Positions 43,014-51,389 of a DNA stretch of 64,000 nucleotides are shown in pieces (position 1 is the stretch's first letter; each line of letters begins with the position of its first letter). Below the pieces are notes generated by a model that made no database searches, had not been told where the DNA came from, and worked only from the letters and a program-made list of their open reading frames with translations. This DNA comes from Actinoplanes sp. L3-i22. Its GTDB lineage: Bacteria > Actinomycetota > Actinomycetes > Mycobacteriales > Micromonosporaceae. The DNA lies in contig NZ_AP024745.1 of the NCBI RefSeq assembly GCF_019704555.1, positions 7,510,501 to 7,574,500 on the forward strand. The letters run 5' to 3'. Both the position numbers and the translations under genes were made by a program.

Positions 43014-44914
43014 ACCGGCTGATCGCGGCCTGCCTGCGGGCGGCCGCCCGGCGCTGGCCGGCCGACATCCGCGACGACATGGCCCGCGAGTGGGCGGCCG
43101 AGATCGGCATGCTCCGGCAGCGCAACGGCACCGCCTGGCAACGGCTGGCCTTCGCGCTCAGTCTCGCCGTCACGCCGCTGACCGTCGACGAGAGCGGGGC
43201 GCCGCGCGGCCGGTGGGAGTGGATGCGGGCCGGGGCGACGCTGCGGACGGTGACCCGGGTGGCGCTGGCCGGCGCCTTCGGCTACGGACTCGCGCTGGTC
43301 GTGCGGTCGATGGCGAACAGCCTGATCGACTTCGACTTCACCGACGACGTCCAGTGGCTGCTCGGGCGCACGCTGGCCGCCCTGGTCACCGCCGCGGTGA
43401 TCACGGTCTACGCGGTCCTGGTCGGCCGGTGGGCCGGGCTGCGCGCGGCGCCGGAACCCGGTCCGACCGGCAGCCTGGGCGTCGCCGCCACGGTGGTCCT
43501 GCCGCTGGCCGTGCCGATCCCGTTCGTGCTGGCCGTGCAGACCGACTCGCTGTTCCCGGCCGGCCTGGTGATCGCCGTGGGCTGGGCGGTGGCGACCGGC
43601 CTGCTGGTGGTCGCCGGCATCCGGGGCGCCCGGCTCTGGTCGCTGGCCGGGATCCCGTTCGCCGCGGCGCTGCCGGCCGCGGGCCTGATCCTGCAGGGGA
43701 TCCCGGACCTGTCGGTCTACCTGGTCGCCGGGATGGCCGAGATCGCGCTGTTCCTGCTGCCCTGGACGGTGTGCGCGGTGGTGTTCGGCCGGGCGGTGGT
43801 GCGCCGCTGGTCGATGCCGGTCGAGTACGAGCTCCCGCAGGACGTTCCGGCCACCCACTCCACCGCCCCGGCCCGGTTCACCGTGGAGCGGGTGCTGCTG
43901 GCGATGCTGGCGGCGGCCTCCGCGGTGGTGTGGGCGATCGGCATGACAGTGTGGCAGCCGTTGAGCGAGCCGACCGGCCCGGACGCCACCGGCGAGAACA
44001 ACACGTACTGGGCCCGCGAGCTGCGCTGGGGCGCGCTGATCGCGATCGTGCTGGTGCTGCTCGTCCAGGTGCGCGGTGACCGGCGGGCGACCCGCGGGGT
44101 GCTGCTCGGTGGCGTCGCGGGGCTGGCCGCCGACCTCCTGGTCGACCGGCTGAACGCGGGCCCCGGGGCCACCGTCGTACTCGCCGTCGTCGCGGCCCTG
44201 GCGGCCGTCGCCGCCTGCGTCGTCGCTGGTACCGCCGCACTCGCGCCGCGCCCGCCGGTGCTGCTGACCGTGGCGGTCGTCGCCGCCGTGCTGTCCGGCA
44301 CGACGACCGGGACCGAGTCGCCGACCGACGTCGAGACCGGGCTGAACCTGGGCAGCGCGGCAGCCGGCTCGCTGCTGGCGGTGATCGCCGTGATCGCGGC
44401 GGTCCGCGCGGCCGGCCCGGTCAGCCGCCGGCGGGTCCTCGCGGCGGTGCCGGCCGGGGTACTCGCGGCGACCGGCCCGTGGCTGCTGCGCCTGCGCAGT
44501 CCGCAGCCGACCGACGGCCGGCTCTACGGGATCCTGCTGTTCCTGGTGCTGATCCTGCTCACCGTCGTGGTGCTGGCCGGGCCGCGGCCGCGCACCGCAC
44601 GGCACTGGTTGCGCTACCCGGCGGCGGCCGCCGTCGCCGCGGTGGCCGTCCCGGTGCTGATGGTGCCACTGATCTACGTGTCGATCGCGCTGCCGATCGG
44701 CGGCCTGCTCACCATGCTGGCCGGCAGTCCCCCGATCAACGGCGCCGACGAGGACATCGTCACCGCACTGGTCGCGGTGCTGGTCGGCCTGGTCGTCGGG
44801 CGATTGCTGCGGCCACTGGCCCTGAGCCCGGCACCCCGGCCGGAGGCGTCGCGGTCCACCGCCCCGGCCACCCGCGTCGAGCCGTTCCTACGCCGGGTCT
44901 TCCAGGGCTCCTGA
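43001..44914 (+). CDS. Large polytopic membrane protein coupled to PadR
   Basis: The 637-residue product begins with a cytoplasmic helix-rich segment (RLIAACLRAAARRWPADIRD and DMAREWAAEIGMLRQR), typical of proteins encoded after short PadR regulators. About 13 to 15 hydrophobic helices follow, for example VVLPLAVPIPFVLAVQ, LLGGVAGLAADLLVDRL and ILLFLVLILLTVVVLAG. I recognise no transporter family. Its start overlaps the PadR gene. A very strong stem-loop follows the stop. Confidence 0.82.
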   Translation: MGVVDRLIAACLRAAARRWPADIRDDMAREWAAEIGMLRQRNGTAWQRLAFALSLAVTPLTVDESGAPRGRWEWMRAGATLRTVTRVALAGAFGYGLALVVRSMANSLIDFDFTDDVQWLLGRTLAALVTAAVITVYAVLVGRWAGLRAAPEPGPTGSLGVAATVVLPLAVPIPFVLAVQTDSLFPAGLVIAVGWAVATGLLVVAGIRGARLWSLAGIPFAAALPAAGLILQGIPDLSVYLVAGMAEIALFLLPWTVCAVVFGRAVVRRWSMPVEYELPQDVPATHSTAPARFTVERVLLAMLAAASAVVWAIGMTVWQPLSEPTGPDATGENNTYWARELRWGALIAIVLVLLVQVRGDRRATRGVLLGGVAGLAADLLVDRLNAGPGATVVLAVVAALAAVAACVVAGTAALAPRPPVLLTVAVVAAVLSGTTTGTESPTDVETGLNLGSAAAGSLLAVIAVIAAVRAAGPVSRRRVLAAVPAGVLAATGPWLLRLRSPQPTDGRLYGILLFLVLILLTVVVLAGPRPRTARHWLRYPAAAAVAAVAVPVLMVPLIYVSIALPIGGLLTMLAGSPPINGADEDIVTALVAVLVGLVVGRLLRPLALSPAPRPEASRSTAPATRVEPFLRRVFQGS

Positions 44915-44924
44915 CCCCGCCGGA

Positions 44925-44966
44925 CGCCGTGCCCCGCCGGAGCGACACCTCCGGCGGGGCACGGCG
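44925..44966. terminator. 18-bp perfect stem-loop terminator
   Basis: CGCCGTGCCCCGCCGGAG and its exact complement CTCCGGCGGGGCACGGCG form an 18-bp stem around the loop CGACAC, 10 bases after the membrane-protein stop. It is the longest perfect hairpin I noticed in the window and a clear end for the PadR operon. Confidence 0.85.
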
Positions 44967-45044
44967 GGCACGTTCTTCACGCCGTACGGCAGCAGGCTGT
45001 TGATCTTGAATCGCACGTGCTTACATGGACGCTTGCGGTACGCG

Positions 45045-45353
45045 ATGCCGGCGTTGAACACCACCGACCTGCGGGTTCTGGATGAGATCAACGCGATGAG
45101 CGCCGACCTCGAGGTGCGTCTGCGCCCCGAGCCCCGTTGGGAAGGCACGTTTCGCCGCAGCCTGTTCGCCGCGGCTGTCCGGGGCCGCGATCTCGCCCGC
45201 GCACAGCTTCGCCGCCGGGCCGGCCGGGTAGCCGGGCCAGATCGTCGCGGCCAGGAACCCTGGAGGATCGCGGCGGGGCGCCGTTCCGGGGCGACTCGGA
45301 CGGGTGAGGGGCGCCGGGGCGGGCTGCGGGCGTGCGGCAAAATGGCCGGATGA
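45045..45353 (+). CDS. Possible small protein, doubtful
   Basis: An open frame of 102 residues beginning MPALNTTDLRVLDEINAMSA. The first 60 residues look like a helical protein (LEVRLRPEPRW, RRSLFAAAVRGRDLARAQLR) with G/C-rich third positions. The tail is low-complexity Arg/Gly and overlaps the next start. No ribosome site is visible and no family is recognised. The 380-base stretch after the terminator holds nothing else convincing. Confidence 0.3.
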   Translation: MPALNTTDLRVLDEINAMSADLEVRLRPEPRWEGTFRRSLFAAAVRGRDLARAQLRRRAGRVAGPDRRGQEPWRIAAGRRSGATRTGEGRRGGLRACGKMAG

Positions 45354-46864
45354 GTCCCGTGAGTCGCGGCCGGAAGAGAGCGAAGTCTCGCCGGAGTGAG
45401 CAACGTGTCCTGCGGACGGTGGCCGCCGCCCCGGAGCCGTGCGACTGTCCGGAGTGCTCGGAGCAGGACGTCGACCCCATCGCGATCCTGAACGACCTGG
45501 CCGCGATCGGCGCCGAGCTGCTCACCGCCGAGGATCCGGTCGAGGCCGAGCTGCTCGGCGCGAGCATCCTGGCCGTGGACGAGGCGGCCGGCGCGGACTT
45601 CCGGGAGGCGCTGCTGGAGACCATCGTCCCGGCGCTGGAGCAGTCGCCCGCTCCGGAGTCGCTCGCCCTGCTCGTCGCGATCGACGCGATGAGCGGCAGC
45701 GCGCGCACCGCGGACGCGGTCGGCCGGCTGCGGGCGGCCGGGGTGCCGGCGCCGGCCTGGGTGACCGAGTTGTCCGAGCCGGTGACGCCGACCGTCTGCC
45801 GCCGGTACAGCGACCCGACCGGCGAGACCTCGATGCTGCTGTGCGCCTTCGACCGCGCCGGGCGCTCGCACGGGTTCGTCGTCTACGTCGACGATCTCGA
45901 CTGTCACGCGGCGGCGGACCTCATCCTGGTCCCCGGCGACATGCTGGCCGACCTCACCCGCATGATCAAGAAGGATGCCCGCCGTTCGGGCGCGGCGCTG
46001 ACCATCGAGGAGCTGGATCCGGCCGAACTTCGCCGGCAGGTCGAACGGGCGCTGGACGCCCGCGCGGTCCACGATCGCGAGGACGGCGAGCTCGACCCGG
46101 ATGACCTCGACACCGAGAACGGGCCCGGTTATCAGACGCTCGCCGCCCTGCTCCGCGCCCGGATGCGCGCGCTGCCCGCGCCGCCCCGGCCGCCGGCCCC
46201 GCACGCCGAGGGCGGTCAGCCATCCGTGGCGGAGTTGCTCGGGCCGGTCGCCGGCGGGCGCCGGGCCGCCGCGGCGGCGCCGAAGCTGCCGGCGAAGCGG
46301 ACGAAATCCGCCGGCCCCGCCCCGATCTACCAGGTCAAGGTAACCCTGCTCGGCGCGAGACCGCCGATCTGGCGGCGCCTGGAACTGCCCGGCGACACCG
46401 GCCTGACCGAGGTGCACGAGATCCTCCAGACGGCGTTCGGCTGGACGGACAGCCATCTGCACGTCTTCGAGACGCCGTACGGCGTCTTCGGGGTCGCCGA
46501 CCCGGAGCTGGGGTACCGCTCCGAGCGGCCGGTCACCCTGGAGCAGGTCGCGCCCGGGGCCGGCGCCAAGGTGCGGTACCTGTACGACTTCGGTGACGAC
46601 TGGGACCACGAGATCGTCGTCGAGAAGCTGCTCGACCGTCAGGAGGTGGCCTACCCGCGATGCACCGGCGGCCGGCGTGCCGCCCCACCGGACGACTGCG
46701 GCGGCATCTGGGGATACCAGCAGCTCATGCAGGTTCTGAGCGATCCCGGTCACCCCGATCATGCGGATCGGCTGGACTGGCTCGGTCTGAAATCCGCCGC
46801 CGGCTTCGATCCGGCCCGTTTCGACGCCGCCGAGGTGACCCGGGAGCTGACCGAGCGGTGGTGA
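45350..46864 (+). CDS. pRiA4b ORF-3-like/IS1096 TnpR-like domain protein
   Basis: The 504-residue protein has a basic N-terminus and a CDCPEC motif near 27-33 that may bind metal. A helical middle follows (VDPIAILNDLAAIGAELLTA). From about 326 comes the plasmid pRiA4b ORF-3 domain: YQVKVTLLGARPPIWRRLEL, LTEVHEILQTAFGWTDSHLH, YLYDFGDDWDHEIVVEKLLD and YPRCTGGRRAAPPDDCGG. The family is found as a passenger of IS1096 and on plasmids, and no function is established. No transposase or terminal repeats flank this copy, so it appears domesticated. ATG 45350 is the first good start. Confidence 0.82.
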   Translation: MSPVSRGRKRAKSRRSEQRVLRTVAAAPEPCDCPECSEQDVDPIAILNDLAAIGAELLTAEDPVEAELLGASILAVDEAAGADFREALLETIVPALEQSPAPESLALLVAIDAMSGSARTADAVGRLRAAGVPAPAWVTELSEPVTPTVCRRYSDPTGETSMLLCAFDRAGRSHGFVVYVDDLDCHAAADLILVPGDMLADLTRMIKKDARRSGAALTIEELDPAELRRQVERALDARAVHDREDGELDPDDLDTENGPGYQTLAALLRARMRALPAPPRPPAPHAEGGQPSVAELLGPVAGGRRAAAAAPKLPAKRTKSAGPAPIYQVKVTLLGARPPIWRRLELPGDTGLTEVHEILQTAFGWTDSHLHVFETPYGVFGVADPELGYRSERPVTLEQVAPGAGAKVRYLYDFGDDWDHEIVVEKLLDRQEVAYPRCTGGRRAAPPDDCGGIWGYQQLMQVLSDPGHPDHADRLDWLGLKSAAGFDPARFDAAEVTRELTERW

Positions 46865-46930
46865 CCGTCGGCCATGGGGTGTACCAGCAGTGCATCGCAT
46901 CGGGCGGTGGCGGGCCGTACCGTCACGAGC

Positions 46931-47797
46931 GTGGACAACCGAGCCGAGGTGCGGGACTTCCTGACCACCCGCCGCGCCAAGATCAGCCCGGAGCGTGCCG
47001 GGATTCCCGCGGTCGGGCAGCGCCGCGTGCCCGGGCTGCGCCGCAGCGAGGTCGCCGCGCTGGCCGGCATGAGTGTCGAGTACTACGCCAAGCTCGAACG
47101 CGGTCAGCTGGCCGGGGTCTCCGCCGGGGTGCTCGACGCCATCGCCCGCGCCCTGCAGCTCGACACCGCCGAACGCGCCCACCTGCTGCGGCTGGCGCAC
47201 GCGGCCAACGGCAGCGACAACCTGATCCGCCCGGTCCGGCGGCCGCGGCAGTGGACCGTGCGGCCGAGCCTGCAGTGGTCGCTCGACACGATCACCAGCC
47301 CGGCGATCCTGGCCAACAACCGGCAGGACCTGGTCGCCGCCAACCATCTGGGCCGGGCGATGTACAGCGACATCTACGCGTCGGCCGAGGGCGCGCCGAA
47401 CTTCGGCCGGTTCACGTTCCTGGACAGCGCGGCGCACCACTTCTACCCGGACTGGAACCTGGCCGCCGAGATGCTGGTGGCGAACCTGCGCACCGCCGCC
47501 GGCAAGGACCCGCACGACAAGGGCCTGCACGACCTGGTCGGCGAGCTCTCCACCCGCAGCGACGACTTCCGCCGGCGCTGGGGCGCGCACAACGTGCGGA
47601 TCCACGGGACCGGCGTCAAGACGTTCCATCATCACGTGGTCGGCCACCTCGAGCTGGCCTACGAGAGCATGGACCTGCGCGCCGACCCGGATCTGACGCT
47701 GACCATCTATGCCGCCGAGCCGGCGTCGCCGTCCGCGCAGGCCCTCGCGCTGCTCGCCTCCTGGGCCGCCACGAGCGCCCCGTCACAGACACACTGA
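46931..47797 (+). CDS. XRE-family regulator with MmyB-type ligand domain
   Basis: The 288-residue product starts VDNRAEVRDFLTTRRAKISP and has the helix-turn-helix LRRSEVAALAGMSVEYYAKL within the first 70 residues. The PGLRRSEVA...GMSVEYYAKLERG wording is typical of MmyB-like actinobacterial regulators. The C-terminal part (NNRQDLVAANHLGRAMYSDI, RRRWGAHNVRIHGTG, HHVVGHLELAYE) is the MLTR_LBD domain, which binds small molecules, probably fatty acids. GTG 46931 is preferred; the few in-frame codons upstream lack similarity. Regulated genes in this family are usually divergent dehydrogenases, but none lies next to it here. Confidence 0.88.
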   Translation: MDNRAEVRDFLTTRRAKISPERAGIPAVGQRRVPGLRRSEVAALAGMSVEYYAKLERGQLAGVSAGVLDAIARALQLDTAERAHLLRLAHAANGSDNLIRPVRRPRQWTVRPSLQWSLDTITSPAILANNRQDLVAANHLGRAMYSDIYASAEGAPNFGRFTFLDSAAHHFYPDWNLAAEMLVANLRTAAGKDPHDKGLHDLVGELSTRSDDFRRRWGAHNVRIHGTGVKTFHHHVVGHLELAYESMDLRADPDLTLTIYAAEPASPSAQALALLASWAATSAPSQTH

Positions 47798-47846
47798 GGC
47801 AGCGGAGGAGCAGGCGCCGGCCGGCCGGATGCTAACGTCGCCAGCC

Positions 47847-48425
47847 GTGACAATCAGCGACGACTATGCCGACGCAGTTCCGGAACACGCCGAATCCCTT
47901 CCGGAACACGCCGAATCCCTTGCGGAACCGGCCGTGCCGGCCCCCGAGAAGGCGCCCCGCCGCCGGCAGTTCCTGTACATCTTCGCCGTGGTCGCGGCGT
48001 CGATGCTGATCGGCGCCGCCGCAGCGACCGGCGTCTTCCTGGTCACCGGCCTGCCGGGCCGGCCGGAGCACCGGTTCACCGTCAACGTCTACCTCAAGAC
48101 CGACGCCACGGCCGAGCAGAAAGCCGCGGTCGAGGCGGCGCTTCCGGCCTTCGACCCGATCGGCGAGGTCACCTTCACCGACCACGAGAAGGCCTGGCAG
48201 CGGTTCCAGGAGATCGCCAAGGGTCACGAGGACGTGTTGACCGGCGTCACCTCGGCGGACCTGCCCGAATCGTTCAGCCTGGAGACCAAGGGCTATCTGT
48301 TCGACTGCGCCGGCTACACGAAGGTGCGGCACATGCCGGGCGTCGACAAGGTCCAGGTGGTCCAGAACCTCGTGCACGAATACGTCGCCACCGTCACCTG
48401 CCAGGCCGAGTACGCGAACCCGTAG
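47847..48425 (+). CDS. Single-span protein with FtsX-like extracellular domain
   Basis: The 192-residue product has a cytoplasmic acidic start with two exact PEHAESL repeats, one membrane helix (about 42-68, FLYIFAVVAASMLIGAAAAT) and an extracytoplasmic domain (about 76-190). That domain matches the FtsX ectodomain: HRFTVNVYLKTDATAEQKAA, GEVTFTDHEKAWQRFQEI and DLPESFSLETKGY. In FtsEX this domain recruits cell-wall hydrolases. Here there is no permease body and no FtsE gene, so this is a stand-alone ectodomain that could compete with or mimic FtsX. GTG 47847 is the start. Confidence 0.8.
   Translation: MTISDDYADAVPEHAESLPEHAESLAEPAVPAPEKAPRRRQFLYIFAVVAASMLIGAAAATGVFLVTGLPGRPEHRFTVNVYLKTDATAEQKAAVEAALPAFDPIGEVTFTDHEKAWQRFQEIAKGHEDVLTGVTSADLPESFSLETKGYLFDCAGYTKVRHMPGVDKVQVVQNLVHEYVATVTCQAEYANP
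47878..47919 (+). repeat. Two exact tandem copies of a 21-base repeat
   Basis: TTCCGGAACACGCCGAATCCC is repeated without change at 47878-47898 and 47899-47919, with a partial third copy after it. It encodes PEHAESL twice near the N-terminus of the FtsX-ectodomain protein. The perfect identity indicates a recent slippage event in frame. Confidence 0.85.
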
Positions 48426-48465
48426 CACCGCGTGGCGGAGGCGCGGGCCGGGTAAGGCGGTGGCC

Positions 48466-49293
48466 ATGACTCCCCGCCCGGTCCGCGTCCTCACCGGCCT
48501 GCTGATCGCCACGGCCGCGGCCACCGTCGTGGTCGAGCTCCTCGCCTTCCGGTACGCGCCGGACCACGGCACCGGATTCGCGGTGCGGACGGCCTGGGCT
48601 CTCGCCCGTACCCTCGGGTGGTTGGTCTTGATGGCCCAGGTCCGGCGGGCGCGCGCCACCGCCAAGCCGTTGAGCCTGATCCTGGCCATGACCACGCTGT
48701 TCGCCGTCGGCCGCCTGATCGTCCCGGCGTCCGGCCGCCCACCGCTGCCCGGCCTGATCGGCTTCGGCGTGCTCACCGTGCTCTGCGTGACCGTCGTCGT
48801 GCTGCTCTACCGCCACCCGGCCGTCGACGCCCACCTGAGCCGCCGGTCGCGCCGCCCGGTCCTGACCCGCGAGGGCCTGAGCCTGCAGGACGCCCCGCCC
48901 GGCGACCCGTGGGTGCTGACCGCCCGCCTGGCCTCGTTCAGTTACAGCCCGTTGATGCTGGTCCCGGCCCTGACCGCGGCCGGCACGCTGCGTCATCGTC
49001 AGGAGTGGGTGCTGGCCGTGCTGCTCTGGGTCCTGGCCGGGATCGCGGTGAGCTACGCCGCCCTGCTGTGTGCCTTCTTCCTGCGCCGGGGCAGCCACCG
49101 CGCGCGGACCGCGCTGACCTCGATCACGCTGGCCGTGCTGGCCTTCGACCTCCCGCTGTGCGGCATCCTGCTGGGTCTCGACGGGCTGATCCGGGACGGC
49201 GCGCCGCTGGTCGTGGCGGCCGCCCTCGCCCTGTACGCGGTCCGCCGGACCGGTCGCGCACCGGACCGGCCGCCGGTCGGCACGCCGCGGTGA
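48466..49293 (+). CDS. Polytopic membrane protein of unknown function
   Basis: The 275-residue protein has about seven hydrophobic segments, including LTGLLIATAAATVVVELLAF, GLIGFGVLTVLCVTVVVLLY, VLAVLLWVLAGIAVSYAALL and LAVLAFDLPLCGILLGLDGL. It also has a cytoplasmic loop rich in Arg. No family was recognised. ATG 48466 follows AAGG at a plausible distance; GTG 48460 is an alternative. Its stop overlaps the start of the DUF4262 gene (GTGA), although the two have no obvious functional link. Confidence 0.72.
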   Translation: MTPRPVRVLTGLLIATAAATVVVELLAFRYAPDHGTGFAVRTAWALARTLGWLVLMAQVRRARATAKPLSLILAMTTLFAVGRLIVPASGRPPLPGLIGFGVLTVLCVTVVVLLYRHPAVDAHLSRRSRRPVLTREGLSLQDAPPGDPWVLTARLASFSYSPLMLVPALTAAGTLRHRQEWVLAVLLWVLAGIAVSYAALLCAFFLRRGSHRARTALTSITLAVLAFDLPLCGILLGLDGLIRDGAPLVVAAALALYAVRRTGRAPDRPPVGTPR

Positions 49294-49832
49294 TCACATA
49301 CGCTCTGTGCGTGTTCGAGACCTCGCGGATCTGCCGCTGTGTGCTGTGCCAGGACTACGGCGATCGCGACGAGTACGACGCGGCCGACCATGGCGTGATC
49401 GGTAACGTGGAGAAGTTCGGCTGGAGCGTCACCGGTGTCCCGGCCGACGAGAAGGGGCCGGGCTGGTCGTACACGATCGGCCGCTGGCACAGCCGGGGCG
49501 GCCCGGAGCTGGTCATGTTCGGGCTCGACCTGACCACCATGCAGTCCTGCCTGAACATCCTCGGCAAGCGGGACGACCTCGCCGACGGCCAGGACCACGA
49601 CGACGTGATCAACGGCTACCCGGTTCGCCTCCGGACCGTCGAGCCGGCCTGGTTCCGGGCCTTCTTCGGGCACGCCATGTGGTTCTACCGGCAGCCGCCG
49701 ATCCCGTTCCTCGAGGTCCTCTGGCCGGACCGGGACGGAAAGTTCCCCGAGGAGACCGGCAGCCTCGCCCAGCCGCACCTGTGGCTCGCGCCCGGCGAGC
49801 ACCCACAGGGCGTCTGGACCCAGGACGTCTGA
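49290..49832 (+). CDS. DUF4262 domain protein
   Basis: The 180-residue protein has CRCVLCQDYGDRDEYDAADH and VIGNVEKFGWSVTGVPADEK, then GPGWSYTIGRWHSRGGPELV, the DUF4262 signature. WFRAFFGHAMWFYRQPPIPF follows and the tail is LWLAPGEHPQGVW. The closely spaced Cys residues near the start may bind metal. Function is unknown. It begins at GTG 49290 in the last codons of the membrane-protein gene; GTG 49311 would also fit. Confidence 0.83.
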   Translation: MITYALCVFETSRICRCVLCQDYGDRDEYDAADHGVIGNVEKFGWSVTGVPADEKGPGWSYTIGRWHSRGGPELVMFGLDLTTMQSCLNILGKRDDLADGQDHDDVINGYPVRLRTVEPAWFRAFFGHAMWFYRQPPIPFLEVLWPDRDGKFPEETGSLAQPHLWLAPGEHPQGVWTQDV

Positions 49833-49846
49833 GCCGGCCGGATCCG

Positions 49847-50425
49847 TCAGGCCGCCGGGGCGGCGGAGGCGTTGTAGGCGTTCTTCGCCGCGACGACCGC
49901 CGGCCGGACGTGTTCGGGGTCGACGCCGGAGACGTTCAGCGGCGGGTGCAGACGCCGGACCAGCGCGGCCTCGACGTTGTCCGGCTCCGGCTCCTCGGCC
50001 CAGGTCAGTCGCAGGTTCGCGTGCATCCACGCGGTCAGCCGCGTCTCGTCCTCGGGCACCAGCACGACCCGGTCGGTCCAGGTCGTCCGATACTTCTCGG
50101 AGACCAGAAGACCGGCCAGCGTACGACGCAGGGTCGAGCTCCCCGACCGCCGCAGATGGTTGCGCAGGATCCGGCCGCGCAGGTTGCCGGCCCGGCCGAG
50201 GTACAGCAGCCGCAGCCCCGGGTCGACGTCGTTCGGCTCCCCGGTCAGCTCGGGAAGGACCGACGGAGCGGCCCACCACGCGTAGACCCCACCGCCCCGG
50301 CCGAGTCGCTTGGCGGCGACGTCGAGCGCGAACGGCGCACCGAACAGCAGATGCTGCGCATCGTCCGCCCGGTCCCAGTCGTCGTCGGAGAGGTGGTCAT
50401 CGGGTCGCATCGCAGAAGTCGTCAT
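49847..50425 (-). CDS. GIY-YIG nuclease-like protein
   Basis: The 192-residue product has the GIY-YIG core: GVYAWW and, about 30 residues on, LLYLGRAGNLRGRILRNHLR with the catalytic-type Arg. The closing EAALVRRLHPPLN supplies the conserved Glu. This arrangement matches small stand-alone GIY-YIG proteins of actinobacteria with no assigned substrate. It is convergent with the DUF4262 gene, only 14 bases apart. ATG 50425 is the likely start; the first 30 residues are charged and poorly conserved. Confidence 0.82.
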   Translation of the reverse strand: MTTSAMRPDDHLSDDDWDRADDAQHLLFGAPFALDVAAKRLGRGGGVYAWWAAPSVLPELTGEPNDVDPGLRLLYLGRAGNLRGRILRNHLRRSGSSTLRRTLAGLLVSEKYRTTWTDRVVLVPEDETRLTAWMHANLRLTWAEEPEPDNVEAALVRRLHPPLNVSGVDPEHVRPAVVAAKNAYNASAAPAA

Positions 50426-50555
50426 CGCGCCCCATGCTAGGCCGACCGCCGGGAAGAAATTCGGCCGGAGTTGTCGGATCCGGGTGGCGCGGTTCGTTGC
50501 CCGGGTGAACGGTGTCCGTCAGGGGCGCCGCCACGAGCACAGGGGAGATCGACCG

Positions 50556-51389
50556 ATGTCGCACCCGCAAGCCAGGATCCACCGGATGTTCGAGCTCGTC
50601 GAGCCGATCGGGGCGGTCACCTTCTCCGACGTCCCGAACGAGGCCTTCCTCGCCGTCGGCATGCGCAACTACTGGGACGGCTACTTCGCCGGCCGGGCCG
50701 CGCCGCTGGGTCTGGCCCCGGCCGAGGTGGTCCACGCGGTCTTCTACAACTTCGCCGACGGCGAGGTGGCCCGCCACATCCCGTGGGTCTGGGGGAAGAT
50801 CACACCCCAGGAAGCGCTTACGGTACGGCAACAGGGCAGTTCCGCCGCGCTGCGCCAGTGGATGGGCCCACTCGTCGACTCGCTCGACCTGACCCGGATC
50901 ACCGACCTCGCGACCCGGGCCGGAGTCAGCGCGCCGACCGTCGGCCGGCCGCTGTACGCCGGGCTCCGGGCGCTCGCCCTGCCCGAGGAGCCGGTCGCCC
51001 GGCTCTGGCACGCGGCCACGCTGCTGCGCGAGCACCGCGGCGACGGCCACAACGCCGCGCTCGTCGCCCACGGCATCGGCGGGACCGAGGCGCACGTCCT
51101 GCTCGCGCTCTCGATGGGGATGCGGGCCGAGGAGTTCGGCCGGGTCCATCACCTGCCCCGGCCGCGGCTGGCCGCGGTGGTCGACGGGCTGCGTGCCCGC
51201 GGCCTGGTGACTGCCGAGGGCGGGTTCACCGACGCCGGCCGCCGGCTCCGGGAGCGGATCGAGACCGTCACCGACGAGTTGGCGGCGCCGGCCTACGACG
51301 TGCTCAGCCCGGACGAGCTCGACGAGCTGATCGCCGGCCTGGAGCCGATCGCCGCCGCGGTGAACGCCGCCAACAGCCACACGCCCTAA
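50556..51389 (+). CDS. SCO6745-family protein, SalK-like
   Basis: The 277-residue product shows the SCO6745/SalK pattern. RMFELVEPIGAVTFSDVPNE is followed by MRNYWDGYFAGRAAPLG, then VVHAVFYNFADGEVARHIPW and LRQGSS-like residues. Its C-terminal third is a winged-helix-like segment (HHLPRPRLAAVVDGLRARGL and VTAEGGFTDAGRRLRERIET), similar to MarR wings. The function of the family is unknown. AGGGGAG lies before ATG 50556. Its TAA overlaps the TAG of the opposite reductase gene in CTAA. Confidence 0.85.
   Translation: MSHPQARIHRMFELVEPIGAVTFSDVPNEAFLAVGMRNYWDGYFAGRAAPLGLAPAEVVHAVFYNFADGEVARHIPWVWGKITPQEALTVRQQGSSAALRQWMGPLVDSLDLTRITDLATRAGVSAPTVGRPLYAGLRALALPEEPVARLWHAATLLREHRGDGHNAALVAHGIGGTEAHVLLALSMGMRAEEFGRVHHLPRPRLAAVVDGLRARGLVTAEGGFTDAGRRLRERIETVTDELAAPAYDVLSPDELDELIAGLEPIAAAVNAANSHTP

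Noticed and set aside
44888..47647. 919-codon minus-strand frame opposite the pRiA4b-like and XRE genes
   Set aside because: It lies antisense to recognisable proteins and runs through the terminator hairpin. Its tail (YRKRPCKHVRFKIN) is intriguing but has no supported start or stop context.
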